Positions 1 through 10,878 of a stretch of 64,000 nucleotides of DNA are shown one piece after another. Each line of letters opens with the position of its first letter. Position 1 is the stretch's first letter. The stretch comes from Phaeosaccion multiseriatum (lineage: Eukaryota > Ochrophyta, other classes): contig OZ218959.1 in NCBI GenBank assembly GCA_965112735.1, forward strand, positions 868,001-932,000, written 5' to 3'. The notes under the pieces were generated by a model. It was not told the origin of the DNA, ran no database searches, and saw only the letters and a list, made by a program, of their open reading frames with translations. The position numbers were made by a program, and so were the translations under genes.

Positions 1-78
1 AATGTGAGTATGTATCACCAACGCGACAACATCTTCTTCCCTGCAACCCGCTATAGTCCTCTTCCTCCATGACCAGGG

Positions 79-555
79 ATGAAGGAGGCAGGAGAAAATT
101 GTAGCAAGGCTTGTTGGAGTAGGAAGAGGAGGAGAAGCGGCAGAGCCAGCCCAGCAGCAACACCGTTTCTCCTACTGGTGCTTTCCTCCTCCTCAAGGGT
201 TGCTGCCTTCGCTCCCGGCCTTGGGGGGGATTTCTCTGCAGCAGTTAGGGCTCTTGGGCCCCGAGGGTACCACAGCTTCGGCACGGATCGCGTGGGTGGC
301 GAGATCTTGTCGAAGGGCTCTCACTCTCGGACGAGGTCACACCATTCACCTTGCCGTTCTTCAACTTCCTTGTGCGGGGCGGCTTGGGTCGCTACTGCCG
401 CCGGGGGTGCGCTGAGCGGCATCTCGCTTGGGTTGGGGCCTTGGACTACATCCGCGGCTGGTGATGCTGCTCCCGCTGTTCTCGAGGCTCTGCCGCCTGC
501 GTGGATTCCGTTGCTTGGTGGAGCCGTCGTCTTTGCGAGTATGGCCTTCCAGCAG
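79..555 (+). CDS. Plastid-targeted one-helix membrane protein, first exon only
   Basis: Exon of 159 codons ending at a GTGAGA donor at 556. Residues about 29-45 form a signal peptide ending VAAFAP, the AFAP-type motif that directs proteins into complex plastids of stramenopiles. Residues about 140-158 are a hydrophobic helix introduced by LPPAWIPL. The same arrangement (LPP-x-WIPL helix, then Q and a phase-0 intron) occurs in the gene at 11029, so the two look like distant paralogues. No second exon resembling the last exon of that gene is visible before the transporter start at 726. Either the terminal exon is diverged or lost, or this exon splices in phase to an acceptor at 685-686 and becomes the N-terminus of the transporter. 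Start chosen as the first ATG before the signal peptide. Function unknown; thylakoid location is inference. Confidence 0.5.
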
Positions 556-725
556 GTGAGACTGCGTAGCGGAAGGACTCCATATATCACCACACCTTTT
601 CTTTGCTCGGCGGATGAGTCTCCTCCAGCACTTTCCCTCTCTTTTCGCGTGTGTATGCGTGTGTTCCCATGTCTCTGGGAAACAAGGCACTAGCGCGTGG
701 CGCACCGGCTCACGGACCTCGAGAG

Positions 726-3668
726 ATGGATAAAAAAAAAGTGCAGGAGGGAGTGGAAGGAGTCGACCCCATGGCAAGCCCCGCCCTCTTGGCCGAGGGT
801 GCTTGGGCGTGGCTCGAAGAGGGCCCCTTCGCAGCGAACAGATTGGACGAGGCGACCCCCGCCAGTGTTACGCAGTGGGCAAATTACGGCAGCACCGAGC
901 CGGAAAAGGAGGGTAGTAGCACTGCTGAAGCCGAAGCTGTCCCGGTTTCCCGGAGCAGGAGCTTGACCGTGGAGTCGTGTGTGGACGGCTCAGCCTCGTG
1001 GTTTCCGCTAAGCGTGCTGGTCCCGCTGGGCCTTGGCAACGCTGCTGACGCGGTGGAGGTACTGAGGTACTTCGTAGTACATTACTTTCCGCTGCCTCGT
1101 GCACATACCATTGTAGACACCTGTACTCATGGCCACCTTAGGACTCAGTATCCTTTAATCTTGAGTACGTATGTTCCTTTCTCCTCTTCGTCCATTCCCC
1201 CGCAGCGTCGGTTACGTGCTGCCCCTGTGGCATGATCCCCTCACAGGGGCGCTCCTCTCGTCGCTGGACAAGGAGCTCGTCACGAGGTGAGAGTGAGAGC
1301 TGCACAGTGGGGGCCGAACGAGGCGGTGAACAAAGCCCCACATGTGCCCTTCCTCACCCCCCACCCTGCCCATGCCCCATGTATTGCCCCAGCTCCGTTT
1401 TTCTGGGCATGCTTTGCGGCGGCTTGGCGTCGGGCCTTTGGGCGGACGTGATCGGCCGGCGTCGTGTTCTGCTGCTCTCCCTCGCCGTCAATTCCGTGTT
1501 CGGGGCCCTCTCAGCGCTGGCGACGTCGGTTCCGGAGTTGGTGATATGCAGAGCCATTGCCGGAATAGGAGTCGGCGGGAGCATTCCAAGTGCGTTCATG
1601 GCTTGCATGCCCATTGGGGTATTATATGTTGTGCTTGCCTCGGCCTGTACACACACGCGCGCCTAAGTGCGGAAAAGTAATGGTTGTATCTTGCTTTGTT
1701 GTGCCTGCTCGGGCATGGGCAGGTGTGTTCACTCTGGGGACGGAGCTGTTCCCCACCTCTGTGCGAGGCAAATTGCTCACCGGGATAGCCAGCTTTTGGA
1801 TGGTGGGTGCTCTCTACGCCGCGGGTAAGATACGAGACTGAGCTACTGGAGGGGGGAGGGGAGAAGACGGTGTACCGTCTTTTGGATTTGTCTGTCTCCC
1901 GCTGCTCAGCCGCTCGCTCAATCCCTTCTACGGCTGCGACAACGTCTCGTCTCTGTCGCTGCTGCTCCCACCCCCCTAAACCTGTGATCGCGCTTGTGGA
2001 ATCGGCTCACGAACGGTTCGAAGGCGTGGCCTGGCTCCTCCTCGGAGAGTCTATCAGTGGCGGGCGCATGATGCCAGGAGCGTCTTGGAGGGACTACCTG
2101 CTCCTCACCTCTCTGCCCGCCCTTGCGGCACTGCTGCTCAACGCGTGGTTGGTGCCGGAGTCGCCCCGCTTCCTCTCCAGCAGCGGGGGGGGTGGAGAGG
2201 AAGCAGCAGCATCCCGAGGAGGAGGAGGGAAAGGAGTAGGGGGAGCTGAGAAAGCTGCCCGAGTGCTGAGCTACATGACCGGCGAAAGCGTCTCCACCTC
2301 ACAGCTGCAGGCAGATGCAGAGCACAGCAGCGACAGCGTTAGTGGCAGCACTAGTACGAGTGTCAGTCCATGGGCCGCGGTGCAGAGCGCTGTGGAAGAG
2401 CTCTTCTCCCCCTCCATGGCCAAGACCACGTGCGTGCTCATGGCAGCGTGGTTCCTCCTGAGCTATGGGAGTTACGGCATAGCTGTGTGGAACATGAGCT
2501 TGTTCTCCAACATCGGCCTCGGCAATGCGTACCTCTCCTCCTTTATCTTCGCCGCCTTCAACCTGCCCGGCAACGTGGCGTCTTTCTACGCGGTGGAGAA
2601 GATCGGGCGGAAGGAGGTGAGTGGGGGCTGTATCAGCCGATCTGTCTGTCTCGCTGTTCTCCGCCTTCGTTTTGCATGCACTCATTCCCTCGACTCCCTT
2701 GTTTGAGAGGAAGAGAGAAGGAGGGAATACGTAAAACACACACAAAATAGCTTTTACTCATCCCATCGGACGCATGTACATAGAGAGAGAGCGGGGAGGG
2801 AGAGAGTGAAGGAGTGTTTGATGAGCAGTGGTTTGTGACGAGTCTTGCTTGGTCTGCTTTTCTCTCATTGCCCACTCACACTCCCAAATAAATGCCTCCT
2901 CCCTTCGCTCCCTCCTCTCCCTTCACTCCCTTCACTCCCTTCACTCCCTTCACTCCCTCCACTCTCTTCACTCCCTTCTCTCCCTTCACTCCCTTCACTC
3001 CCTTCACTCCAGGTGCTGGTGTGGGGCATGGGTCTCGCGGCGGTTTCCAGCACGCTATTTGCGTGTGGGCAGGCGGGCGGGGCGCCCCTCCTCGTGACGG
3101 CGGCAGGACTATTCAACGCCTTTTCGGTGGCGGGCTGGAACGCTCTGGACTGCCTGTCCACCGAGTCCTTCCCTACGAGTGTGCGCACCACGGGCATGGG
3201 CCTCGCTGCGGCCAGCGGACGCTTGGGCTCCATCGCTGCGCAGGTGCGTAGCCTGTAAGCGTAGAGGTGTATGGGGCGGGGAAGAGAGGGAGGGAGATTT
3301 TGAAGCATATGGGGAGGGTGGGGGGGCGGGCGGCAGCACGGGCTTTGAAGGCTCTCACCAGGCGGCGCTGTGCACTGATCAGAGGCCACGGGGGGCACTG
3401 ATGCGATGCATGCCGCAGCAGACAGGCAAGCTGCTCTGCTTCAGAGCCCTTGACTTGCTTTGCCGACCCTCTTTGCTCCTCGAACTCTCGCTCGGCTTCT
3501 TGCCACCTGCTATGTGCGACGTTGAAGGTGGTGAACGGCAATCTGGAGCAGGATGTGGGCTTGCTGCTCCTAGTGACCTCCGGCCTGACTTTGCTGGGCT
3601 CTCTCGTGTGCGCAATGCTGCCCAGCGACACTCGAGGCCGCTCGTTGGACGAGAGACTGACTGACTGA
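726..3668 (+). CDS. MFS transporter, SVOP/SV2-like (organic ion or sugar transporter superfamily)
   Basis: Exons 726-1066, 1206-1286, 1393-1589, 1723-1824, 2024-2616, 3013-3243, 3528-3668 give 561 residues with every junction in phase. The N-terminal segment GLGNAADAVEVLSVGY is the typical first-helix region of SVOP-type carriers. The helix 2-3 loop has GLWADVIGRRR, the MFS G-x-x-x-D-x-x-G-R-R signature. VPESPRFL precedes the central cytoplasmic loop, and IGRKE is the matching loop in the second half. About twelve hydrophobic segments can be read. A low-complexity G/S/A loop lies at roughly residues 280-340. Substrate cannot be predicted. The N-terminus is uncertain because an in-phase acceptor at 685-686 could join it to the plastid-type exon at 79-555. 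Intron 5 holds a 9-base minisatellite that runs into its 3' splice site. Confidence 0.8.
2921..3010 (+). repeat. CTTCACTCC minisatellite forming the polypyrimidine tract of a transporter intron
   Basis: About ten near-perfect copies of a 9-base pyrimidine unit end directly in the AG acceptor at 3011-3012. Confidence 0.9.
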
Positions 3669-4885
3669 CAGACAGACTTGACGATACGAGGCGGCGCAAA
3701 CGGGGCGGGCATATGTTCGGCCGACAGAGAAGCCCAGTGTAGTGTGTGCTCCGGCTCTCTTCTTCTCTGTCGGTCTTCAGGGACCTCTGTTTGCGACGCG
3801 GAAGAGAGTAACGCAGTCTCGCAGCTCCAAGCGGAGCTGGCAGGAGGCGGGGAGGCGGGGGAAAGAGCGCCGTGATGCCCTTTTCTTGCGACATTCGACC
3901 GTCGCAGCCGCAACGGGGTCTGCACGGCTGCAGCTGGGGGCGGCCACTGAGTGGAGAGCTTTCTTCTTTCAAGCGAAGACCCTTCGAGCCACCGCCCCCC
4001 GGGAAGGCTGACTCGGATGGTGTGGAGCAGCAGCAGCCCAAGACGGCCGCAGCGGCAGCTCTGCACTCCTCTCCTGCCCTGCTCTGCCCGTGTGTCTCTG
4101 CCCTGCCCTACCTCACGCAGAGAAGGGGCACAAACGACGAAGCCAGCTTAACCGATGGCAGTCAATGGCGATGCCAGTCATGGCCTTTGGGCGGAGGGCT
4201 GGGGCGCACCAGCTCCATCAATGGCAGAGACAGAGACAGAGCGTAGAGACAGAGCGCGGTGGCGTGACGTGATGCGCTCACTGCATGATTGTTTGCACAC
4301 AGGACGATTAACGTGGCAGCACCACAGTACAAAACGAGACAGCTGACATTACTCTCGCGGCTCACCGCCAACCCACCATAAAATATACAATTTCAGTTTC
4401 GGGATCAACTCGCTTCGAAGGTGAGGAGCCGTTGGAGCTGTTGGCAAGCTGAGGATCTTCCTGAGGGTCTTCCTCGGTCGCCAGCTTTGTTGTCGGACCC
4501 CCCCTCTCGTGAGCTCACCAACTCACGGCAGTTTGTTGGGGCGCAGAACCATCGGCTCCAGACTGGACAATTGGCAAGAGCCAGGCGTAGGCCGGCCAAT
4601 TTCTCCCTCTAGGCTGGCGGTTCTAGGCCTCTAGGCCTTTCCCCTCCTCCCCCCCCCCGGGTCGCCTGACACTGGGGTATGCTCATAAAGTGGTGGGGGG
4701 GGGGTCTATTGGGTTAACTCGCAGGACCGCGTACGTACTTGGGGTAACAAGCCAGTCATCCAACACCCTTACGTAAGCATATATGCAGGGGAATTTGGGC
4801 CCTATTTTGAGCTGCCGCTACAGGAGCGACTGCAGGGCCGCAATGGCCGAGAAGTCGATCAGCAAGGAGGTGATGCCCTTTCTCG
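3669..4885. other. Intergenic region, no gene recognised
   Basis: Downstream of the transporter. Open frames here are short, overlap on both strands and show no recognisable domain. The segment 4150-4310 resembles the terminal block of the tailed element family described at 6963 and 49615. Confidence 0.6.
4150..4310 (+). repeat. Possible degraded fragment of the tailed-element terminal block
   Basis: GGCAGAGACAGAG followed by a GGTGGCGTGACGTGATGCG-like stretch and CACTGCATGATTGTTTGCAC resemble, in the same order, blocks at 7530-7580 and 41580-41610. Divergence is high, so this is a tentative fourth copy. Confidence 0.35.
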
Positions 4886-5590
4886 AGGGAGGGGGAGGGA
4901 GGGAGGGAGGGAGGGAGGGAGGGAGGGAGGGAGGGAGGGAGGGAGGGAGGGAGGGAGGGAGGGAGGGAGGGAGGGAGGGAGGGAGGGAGGGAGGGAGGGA
5001 GGGAGGGAGGGAGGGAGGGAGGGAGGGAGGGAGGGAGGGAGGGAGGGAGGGAGGGAGGGAGGGAGGGAGGGAGGGAGGGAGGGAGGGAGGGAGGGAGGGA
5101 GGGAGGGAGGGAGGGAGGGAGGGAGGGAGGGAGGGAGGGAGGGAGGGAGGGAGGGAGGGAGGGAGGGAGGGAGGGAGGGAGGGAGGGAGGGAGGGAGGGA
5201 GGGAGGGAGGGAGGGAGGGAGGGAGGGAGGGAGGGAGGGAGGGAGGGAGGGAGGGAGGGAGGGAGGGAGGGAGGGAGGGAGGGAGGGAGGGAGGGAGGGA
5301 GGGAGGGAGGGAGGGAGGGAGGGAGGGAGGGAGGGAGGGAGGGAGGGAGGGAGGGAGGGAGGGAGGGAGGGAGGGAGGGAGGGAGGGAGGGAGGGAGGGA
5401 GGGAGGGAGGGAGGGAGGGAGGGAGGGAGGGAGGGAGGGAGGGAGGGAGGGAGGGAGGGAGGGAGGGAGGGAGGGAGGGAGGGAGGGAGGGAGGGAGGGA
5501 GGGAGGGAGGGAGGGAGGGAGGGAGGGAGGGAGGGAGGGAGGGAGGGAGGGAGGGAGGGAGGGAGGGAGGGAGGGAGGGAGGGAGGGAGG
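4886..5590. repeat. (GGGA)n microsatellite, about 176 perfect units
   Basis: An essentially uninterrupted tetranucleotide array of 705 bases. It translates as a Gly-Gly-Arg-Glu repeat on one strand and a Leu-Pro-Pro-Ser repeat on the other, which creates long spurious open frames. G-rich strand with quadruplex potential. True length may differ from the assembly. Confidence 0.97.
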
Positions 5591-5969
5591 TTCGAATCTC
5601 ACATTGTCACATTACAAACCCAGCAGGGACAAACTGAAATTTTCGACAGTTGAGGTTTGGGGGGGGGGAGCGAGGCGTGCCACAAAAGCAGCTAAAAGCA
5701 GCACCCACAGGGAAAGACGCCTCACGGTAAGAAGAGGAGGGATTACGTACACTCAGAGAAGCACGCCACACAAAAAAGGGAGCAGTAGCGGCAGCTGCAA
5801 CAGGCAGGAGGTCGATTTTCATCTAATCGGAAGGCAAATCCCGAGGAGCGTGTAAGCTCACAGCCACACAGCAGAGGGCAGCAGCAACAGCCAGCAGGCA
5901 AGTCTCCTCAGTGGGGGGAGAATAGCTCTCAGCTGCACGTCGTGGATCGCGTCTCTGTCACCACCAGAC

Positions 5970-6962
5970 ATGAGGAGGACGGCTCGTTTGCCCCAAACTG
6001 TGGGTGAAAAAGATAAAGAAAACAGCACGGGGAGAGCGAGGGAGAACGAGCACTCTGGGTATCATGATGCACCTTGTTCTATGGGGTTGTCGGGTGAGGT
6101 CGTGACGCCCGAGCCGCTCAACGATGAACACCAACAACCAATTCTGGGCTGGCGGATGATGATGGGCCCAGAAAGACTCAGCATGCAAGATCGGCTGCTT
6201 TTCCTCCGCCCAAGCCCCTGGGATCCTATGGAGATTGCAGGTGTGATTGAGGACGGAGGAACGCATTGGAGACAGGAGCAGTACGTACACTTTTCCTCGC
6301 CACCGGGAGAGAACTGGAGCTCTGAGATAAACCAGAGGGAGGGCCTGTGCTTCAAGCTCCTAAACGCCCACGACACTGCCGACATCACCTACGGTCTCGA
6401 AGCCACGTCCAACAGCAACTTCAACACTGGAGACTTTACCTACGCTGTCAGCGTCAAGACCGGCAACATATTCGGCATCACCATGAGTACACGTGGGGAC
6501 CCCAAGAGCCACCGCATTCGCTCCGTTGACTCCCCGTGTGTCGACAGGTGGCTTTGGGTGCCTCCAGATGTGCGTGAGTATTGCGAGGTTCTGCTCCCCC
6601 GCATAATGTCCCCTTCACAAGGCCGACGCACCATCTCCGGGCTCCCTTCAAGTTGGGGCAGTGGGGAGCATGAGCACCTCGCTTTGCCCTCGACTCCTGC
6701 CGCTCCCAATGAGGACCTCACTTCTCAGTACTACGGCTCCTGGCCCACCGACAAGGAGCTCAGAGGGGCTTTGCCCAAGGAGCTGCTGCTGGACGATATG
6801 AAGGGCATGGCGACGAAGGTGATACAAGAGTCCACACGACTTGAGCTCATTTCAGAGCGGAACGAGGTGAACCCCACGGTGGAGAGGACCGTCACCAGAA
6901 TCCTCCGAAGCCAGGCGGGCAAGAAGAATGGCAGAGGAGGGAGCACGAGGACGACGCTTTGA
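5970..6962 (+). CDS. Unrecognised single-exon protein of a dispersed tailed-element family (copy A)
   Basis: Intronless frame of 330 residues in a region where nearly all other genes have introns. No known domain recognised. The last third aligns by eye with the C-terminus of the minus-strand protein at 50203-51198: LELISERNEVNPT here against LGLILTRNGVIPT there, then a QAGKK / QARKK block. DNA similarity continues through the stop codon into the 3' tail. Relative to that copy, one base seems to be missing near 6926, so this frame ends early with a STRTTL tail. Restoring the other frame would read on to the TAG at 6981-6983, just before the conserved AGTCAGCGGCCG block. An acidic/basic N-terminus contains EKDKEN, comparable to VEDKEN in the other copy. 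Function unknown; could be a mobile-element ORF or a recently multiplied gene. Confidence 0.6.
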   Translation: MRRTARLPQTVGEKDKENSTGRARENEHSGYHDAPCSMGLSGEVVTPEPLNDEHQQPILGWRMMMGPERLSMQDRLLFLRPSPWDPMEIAGVIEDGGTHWRQEQYVHFSSPPGENWSSEINQREGLCFKLLNAHDTADITYGLEATSNSNFNTGDFTYAVSVKTGNIFGITMSTRGDPKSHRIRSVDSPCVDRWLWVPPDVREYCEVLLPRIMSPSQGRRTISGLPSSWGSGEHEHLALPSTPAAPNEDLTSQYYGSWPTDKELRGALPKELLLDDMKGMATKVIQESTRLELISERNEVNPTVERTVTRILRSQAGKKNGRGGSTRTTL

Positions 6963-7650
6963 TGGAGTGCGTCTTTCCTTAGTCAGCGGCCGCCAGGAGG
7001 AGCAAGGCCAGCGGGGAGAGCGAAGCGCAGCTTGGCTCAGCCTCTCAACTCTCTGGCCTTCCTTGGCTGTCTGACTGCCTCACGGGCCACTCCACGACTA
7101 CACGACGCGCCGCCCACGGCCGATACACGCACGACCGGGCTGAGCGACTGGAGGGGGGGGGGGTGGACCAACTTCGAGCACACCACGGGATGGAGGAAGA
7201 GCGGGCTTGACTTTGCTCGCGCTCCTCCCGCCGCTAAGCTCGGAGAGCCAAAGTTTAGGGTACAGTTTAGGGAAGGGGATGGGTTGTGGGGTAGGGGATA
7301 AGGGAATTGGGTATGGGGTATTGGGTAACGGGTATGGGGTAGTGGGTATCGGGTATTGGGCAGGCAGAGAGTATGTAAGGAGATGGGGGACACGGTATTG
7401 GGTATTTGGTCTTGGGTATTGGGTATTGGATATTGGGTACGCCGAGGATAGGGTCAGGACGTACATCCACTGCACGCACGCACCCACAAGAGGGGTGGTA
7501 TCTCAGCCAGGGTGGGCCATCAGAGGCCTACCAACGGCAGAGAAAGAGCGGCGGTGAGTTGACCTTGATGTGCACCGTGCGACCCTTTTTGCGTTTTGGT
7601 TTGGACCTGACTGAGCTTCGTAAAGAGCGAGTGAACTCTTGGGCAGTAAG
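6963..7650 (+). repeat. 3' tail of tailed element copy A, with telomere-like tract
   Basis: Begins with AGTCAGCGGCCG, then CTTGGCTCAGCCTCTC and CGGCCGATACACGCACGACC, blocks shared with the copy at 41.2-41.5 kb. A degenerate G-rich tract from about 7250 to 7445 (TTTAGGG, then GGGTATGGGGTATTGGG variants) follows. It ends in a conserved block (GGGTGGGCC-A-TCAGAGGCC near 7510, AGAGCGGCGG near 7545, AAAGAGCGAGTGAA near 7622) that matches the reverse complement of 49615-49760. Confidence 0.75.
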
Positions 7651-7762
7651 CACGGGAGGAGTATAGTTCCAGCAAAATCTTCCTTGCTGGAGGGCGCATC
7701 CTTCCCGTTAGACAATGAAACCTTCGTCTCAACGGCCGGTACCTGCCCAGACCCCACCTCCC

Positions 7763-10700
7763 TCACATGCTGAACTCCGATGCCACCATCCTTGCCGACT
7801 TGCCCGCCCCCTTGATCTTCTTTCCGCCCCCGCTGCGATCGTTTCTGTCGTGCCTCTCCTTCCTCTTGCGGCCCCCCTGCGGGCGCGCTTTGATGGAGGT
7901 GGGGGCGTCTTTGAGCCCGAAGCTCCTCGCCACGTGTCCGATGTGCAAGCTGCGCACTTGAAAGATGTGCTTGCAGTCCGCTGCGTGCGTGGCGTAGGCG
8001 CGCACGTGGCTCTGAAAGGCCATGCGGGAGGCCTCCAGTAGGTACCTGTCCTTCTCCACGACGCGCTGGAGGCTCAGCTGCAGCTCGTAGGCCACCTGCT
8101 CGTCCGCCCTCCGGCCCTCGTGCCAGGGCTGTGCACACGCTCGCAGGACCGCTTCAAGCCCCAGGGGCCGCGGCTTGAGGCCATGCTTCTGCAGGAGGGG
8201 CAGGTAGTCCTTCTCGGCCGGGGTCAGGAACAGGAGAGAACTCCCCTTCTCGCCCTTCCGCGCCGTCCGCCCCACGCGGTGGACGTAGTCCGACGTTTCC
8301 ACGGGCGGGTCGTACTGCACAATCCAGCCAACGGTGGGCAGGTCCAGCCCGCGGGCAGCCACGTCCGTGCAGAGCAGCACCCCGCTGTCGCACGCTTCAA
8401 AGCTGCGGTACGCCACAAGGCGATCGGCCTGCGCCACGTTGCCGTGCAGGCGACACACCATCACGTCCGCACCGAACAGGCTGCGCTTGCTCACGCTGCT
8501 CCTGCGGCTGAGCTTCTTTGCCTTGACCCCCTCTCCCTCTCCGTCGCTGCTGCCGCCCTCCTCCTCCTCCTCCTCGTCCTCTCCATACCCGTCGCCGTAG
8601 CCATTTACGCCCCCCCCGCCCTGCTGGTCATCACTGACAGCCTTGTCGGGCCACTTGGCGGAGGAGAAGAGGAGGTGGTGGAAGTCCACCGCGTCGCAAG
8701 TGGAGAAGAACACCACCACTTTGCTGTGCGCGTGCTTGCGCAGGAAGGCGCACAGAGCGGCCAGGCGGAGCTTCTGCGTCACCATCATGTACTGCTGCAC
8801 GAGCTGCTGCGGCGTCTGGTACGAGCGATTCGTGCTCCCCATCTCTGTGTCGTTCTCCCCTTCATCACCATCCCCCCCTCCTCCTCCTCCTGCGTCTCCT
8901 CCCCCTACTGCTCCGTCTCCTTCCTTCTCGCTCACCACTGCTGCCGTAGCCATGCGTGATGGAATGCCCTTGCCGTCTACTCTAAAGAGAATCTGCCGAT
9001 CCGAGTCCACCAAAACGTGATGCCCGAGCACCTTGGTGGCGAACTTGGACAGGCCCGGCGAGAGAGTGGCGCTGCACAGTACCATTGACCTCTTCCTGTT
9101 GCTACCCCCTTCCCCTCCGCTGCTCGAAGCTTGACCTGCGCCTTCGAACTGTTTGTCCCTCCTCCACGCCACGATGCCCCCCAGCAACTCAAGGATCTCC
9201 TCCACTTGCTTCTCAAAGCCCAAGTCGAGCAGCCTATCTGCCTCGTCGAACACGGCCCAGCGCAGCCGGTCAGTCTCGAATCTCTTGGTAGTCTGCAGGT
9301 GGTCTCTCAGCCTGCCCGGTGTGGACACAACAATGTTTATGCCCTTGCGAATGCGACTCTTCTCCGCCTTCTTCTTCTCCCCCCCCGTGATGAGGCCCGG
9401 CACGAGCCAGATGAAGGGCCGCAGTAACCGCTCGAGCACCTCGAAGATTTGTAACGCCAGCTCGCGGGTGGGCGCAAGCACCACGGCATATGCGCCGTCT
9501 TTCCGCGACACCTGCATTGTCGGGCATCGTTTGGGGGGGGGGGGGGGGGGTAGAGCAAGCAAACGTCAGGCTTCGGTTGATGAGCAGGAAGTGTCGTGAG
9601 AAGTACACGCACACACAGGAGGCGCAGAGAAGATGAAGATGCCCCCTCCCCTGCGACAGCCAAACCGACCTGCGGCGTCATGGAGGCGAGATCGTTGATG
9701 ACAGGCAGCAGGTAGGCAAGCGTCTTGCCCGACCCCGTCTCGGACTTGACCACCGCGTTGTGCCCCTCGCACAGCACGGGAAGGGCCGCGCTCTGACACA
9801 CGGTGGGGCTGCACAGGGCCAGACCCCTCCCCTCCGCCTTGGGGGCCGCAAGGTAAGAGGCCATGCGCTCGATGAGGCCGAGCTCGAGGAAGGTCACGTC
9901 GCGGCTGAACACGTGCTCGCTGCGGCGGGTGGGCAGCGGGGTGGCGGAGGAGTGGCGGGAAAGCTCTCGCGGCCGGGCGTAGTGCGTCTTGAGATGCTCC
10001 TCGCTGGGGGCGGCCATGCTGGGGTTTTGGTTCTTACGGCTCCTTGCCTGAGGAGGCTGCGGTGGCGTCTGGGCCGGTGACTGCTGTCTGTGCTGCTGCT
10101 GCTGCTGCTGCTGCTGATTGTCGCCGCTGTTGTCATCATCTTCACTGCTGTCCTCAGCACCACTGCTCACGTGGTCCTGCCGCGGTGCGTCTTGCTGTGG
10201 CGATTGCTTTTGTGTCTCGTTCCTGCTCTTACCCATGGGCTTGTAGCTCTGATTCTGCTTGGGCTTGGCGGGTCTCGGTGCAGGTAACGTCCTCTCCTTG
10301 AGTAGCCCGCCCAGAATGTCCAGGGCCTTGCTCTTCTCCGCCTTGAGATCAACCTCCGCCTCCTCCCCCTGATGTGTCTCCTGCTCTCCCGCTCCATCAC
10401 CAGGGGCACCGGCATCGTCCTCCTCATCGTCGTCATCTTCGTCCCACCACTGCTTCACGCCGGGAGCGCCAATCTTCACGGGACCCGCGGCAGCTCTCTG
10501 CTTTGCTACAGCCTTAAGAGGCCCTCGATCAACACGCTTCCCCGCTTCTGGTAGCGGGACCGTCTGCTGCTGCTGATTTTGTGGCTGTGAGCTGCCTCGC
10601 TTGTGGGCGCTTGGCTCCCCTTGCTGCAGGCTCTCCTCCTCCTCTTCCTCCTGTACTTGCCGCTGCTGCTGCCGCTGCTGTGAAGGAACCCCCTTCTTCT

Positions 10701-10878
10701 TCCTCTGCTGGTGCTGGTGCTGCTGCTGCTTCTGCTGCTGTTGTGACTGCTCAGGATCCCGGGCCTTGTGGGTGGCCTTTTGCCTCTTCTTCTTCACCAC
10801 TCGTCCATGCCTCCCCCGCTGCTGCGTCTTGGACGGGCCAGCAGCGACAGCCCCAGAGGACACCAGGTTCAGCTCCAT
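7763..10878 (-). CDS. DBP7: DEAD-box ATP-dependent RNA helicase, DBP7/DDX31 family
   Basis: Two exons, 10878-9670 and 9511-7763, encode 985 residues. Residues 1-320 are a disordered Q/K/E-rich extension. The helicase core carries motif I SETGSGKT (about 379-386), Ia PTRELALQ (about 417), Ib TPGR (about 467), II DEAD (492-495), III SAT, V RGLD and VI HRVGRTARKG. The DUF4217-type C-terminal region with VRAYATH and LHIGHVARSFGL is characteristic of the DBP7/DDX31 group, nucleolar helicases needed for 60S ribosomal subunit assembly. A basic tail follows. Acidic inserts sit between motifs III and V. The intron (9512-9669) contains a poly-C tract near its acceptor. Start is the first ATG of the frame; the gene is head to head with the gene at 11029. 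Confidence 0.93.

Noticed and set aside
4839-5620. tRNA-like pieces flanking the GGGA array (AATGGCCGAG and GGTTCGAATC)
   Set aside because: Acceptor and T-stem do not pair properly and there is no recognisable anticodon arm; at best a coincidence or an unprovable tRNA-Ser/Leu relic.
4783-5637. 284-codon frame with a Gly-Gly-Arg-Glu repeat (and a Leu-Pro-Pro-Ser frame opposite)
   Set aside because: Both are read-through of the (GGGA)n array; nothing outside the repeat suggests a gene.
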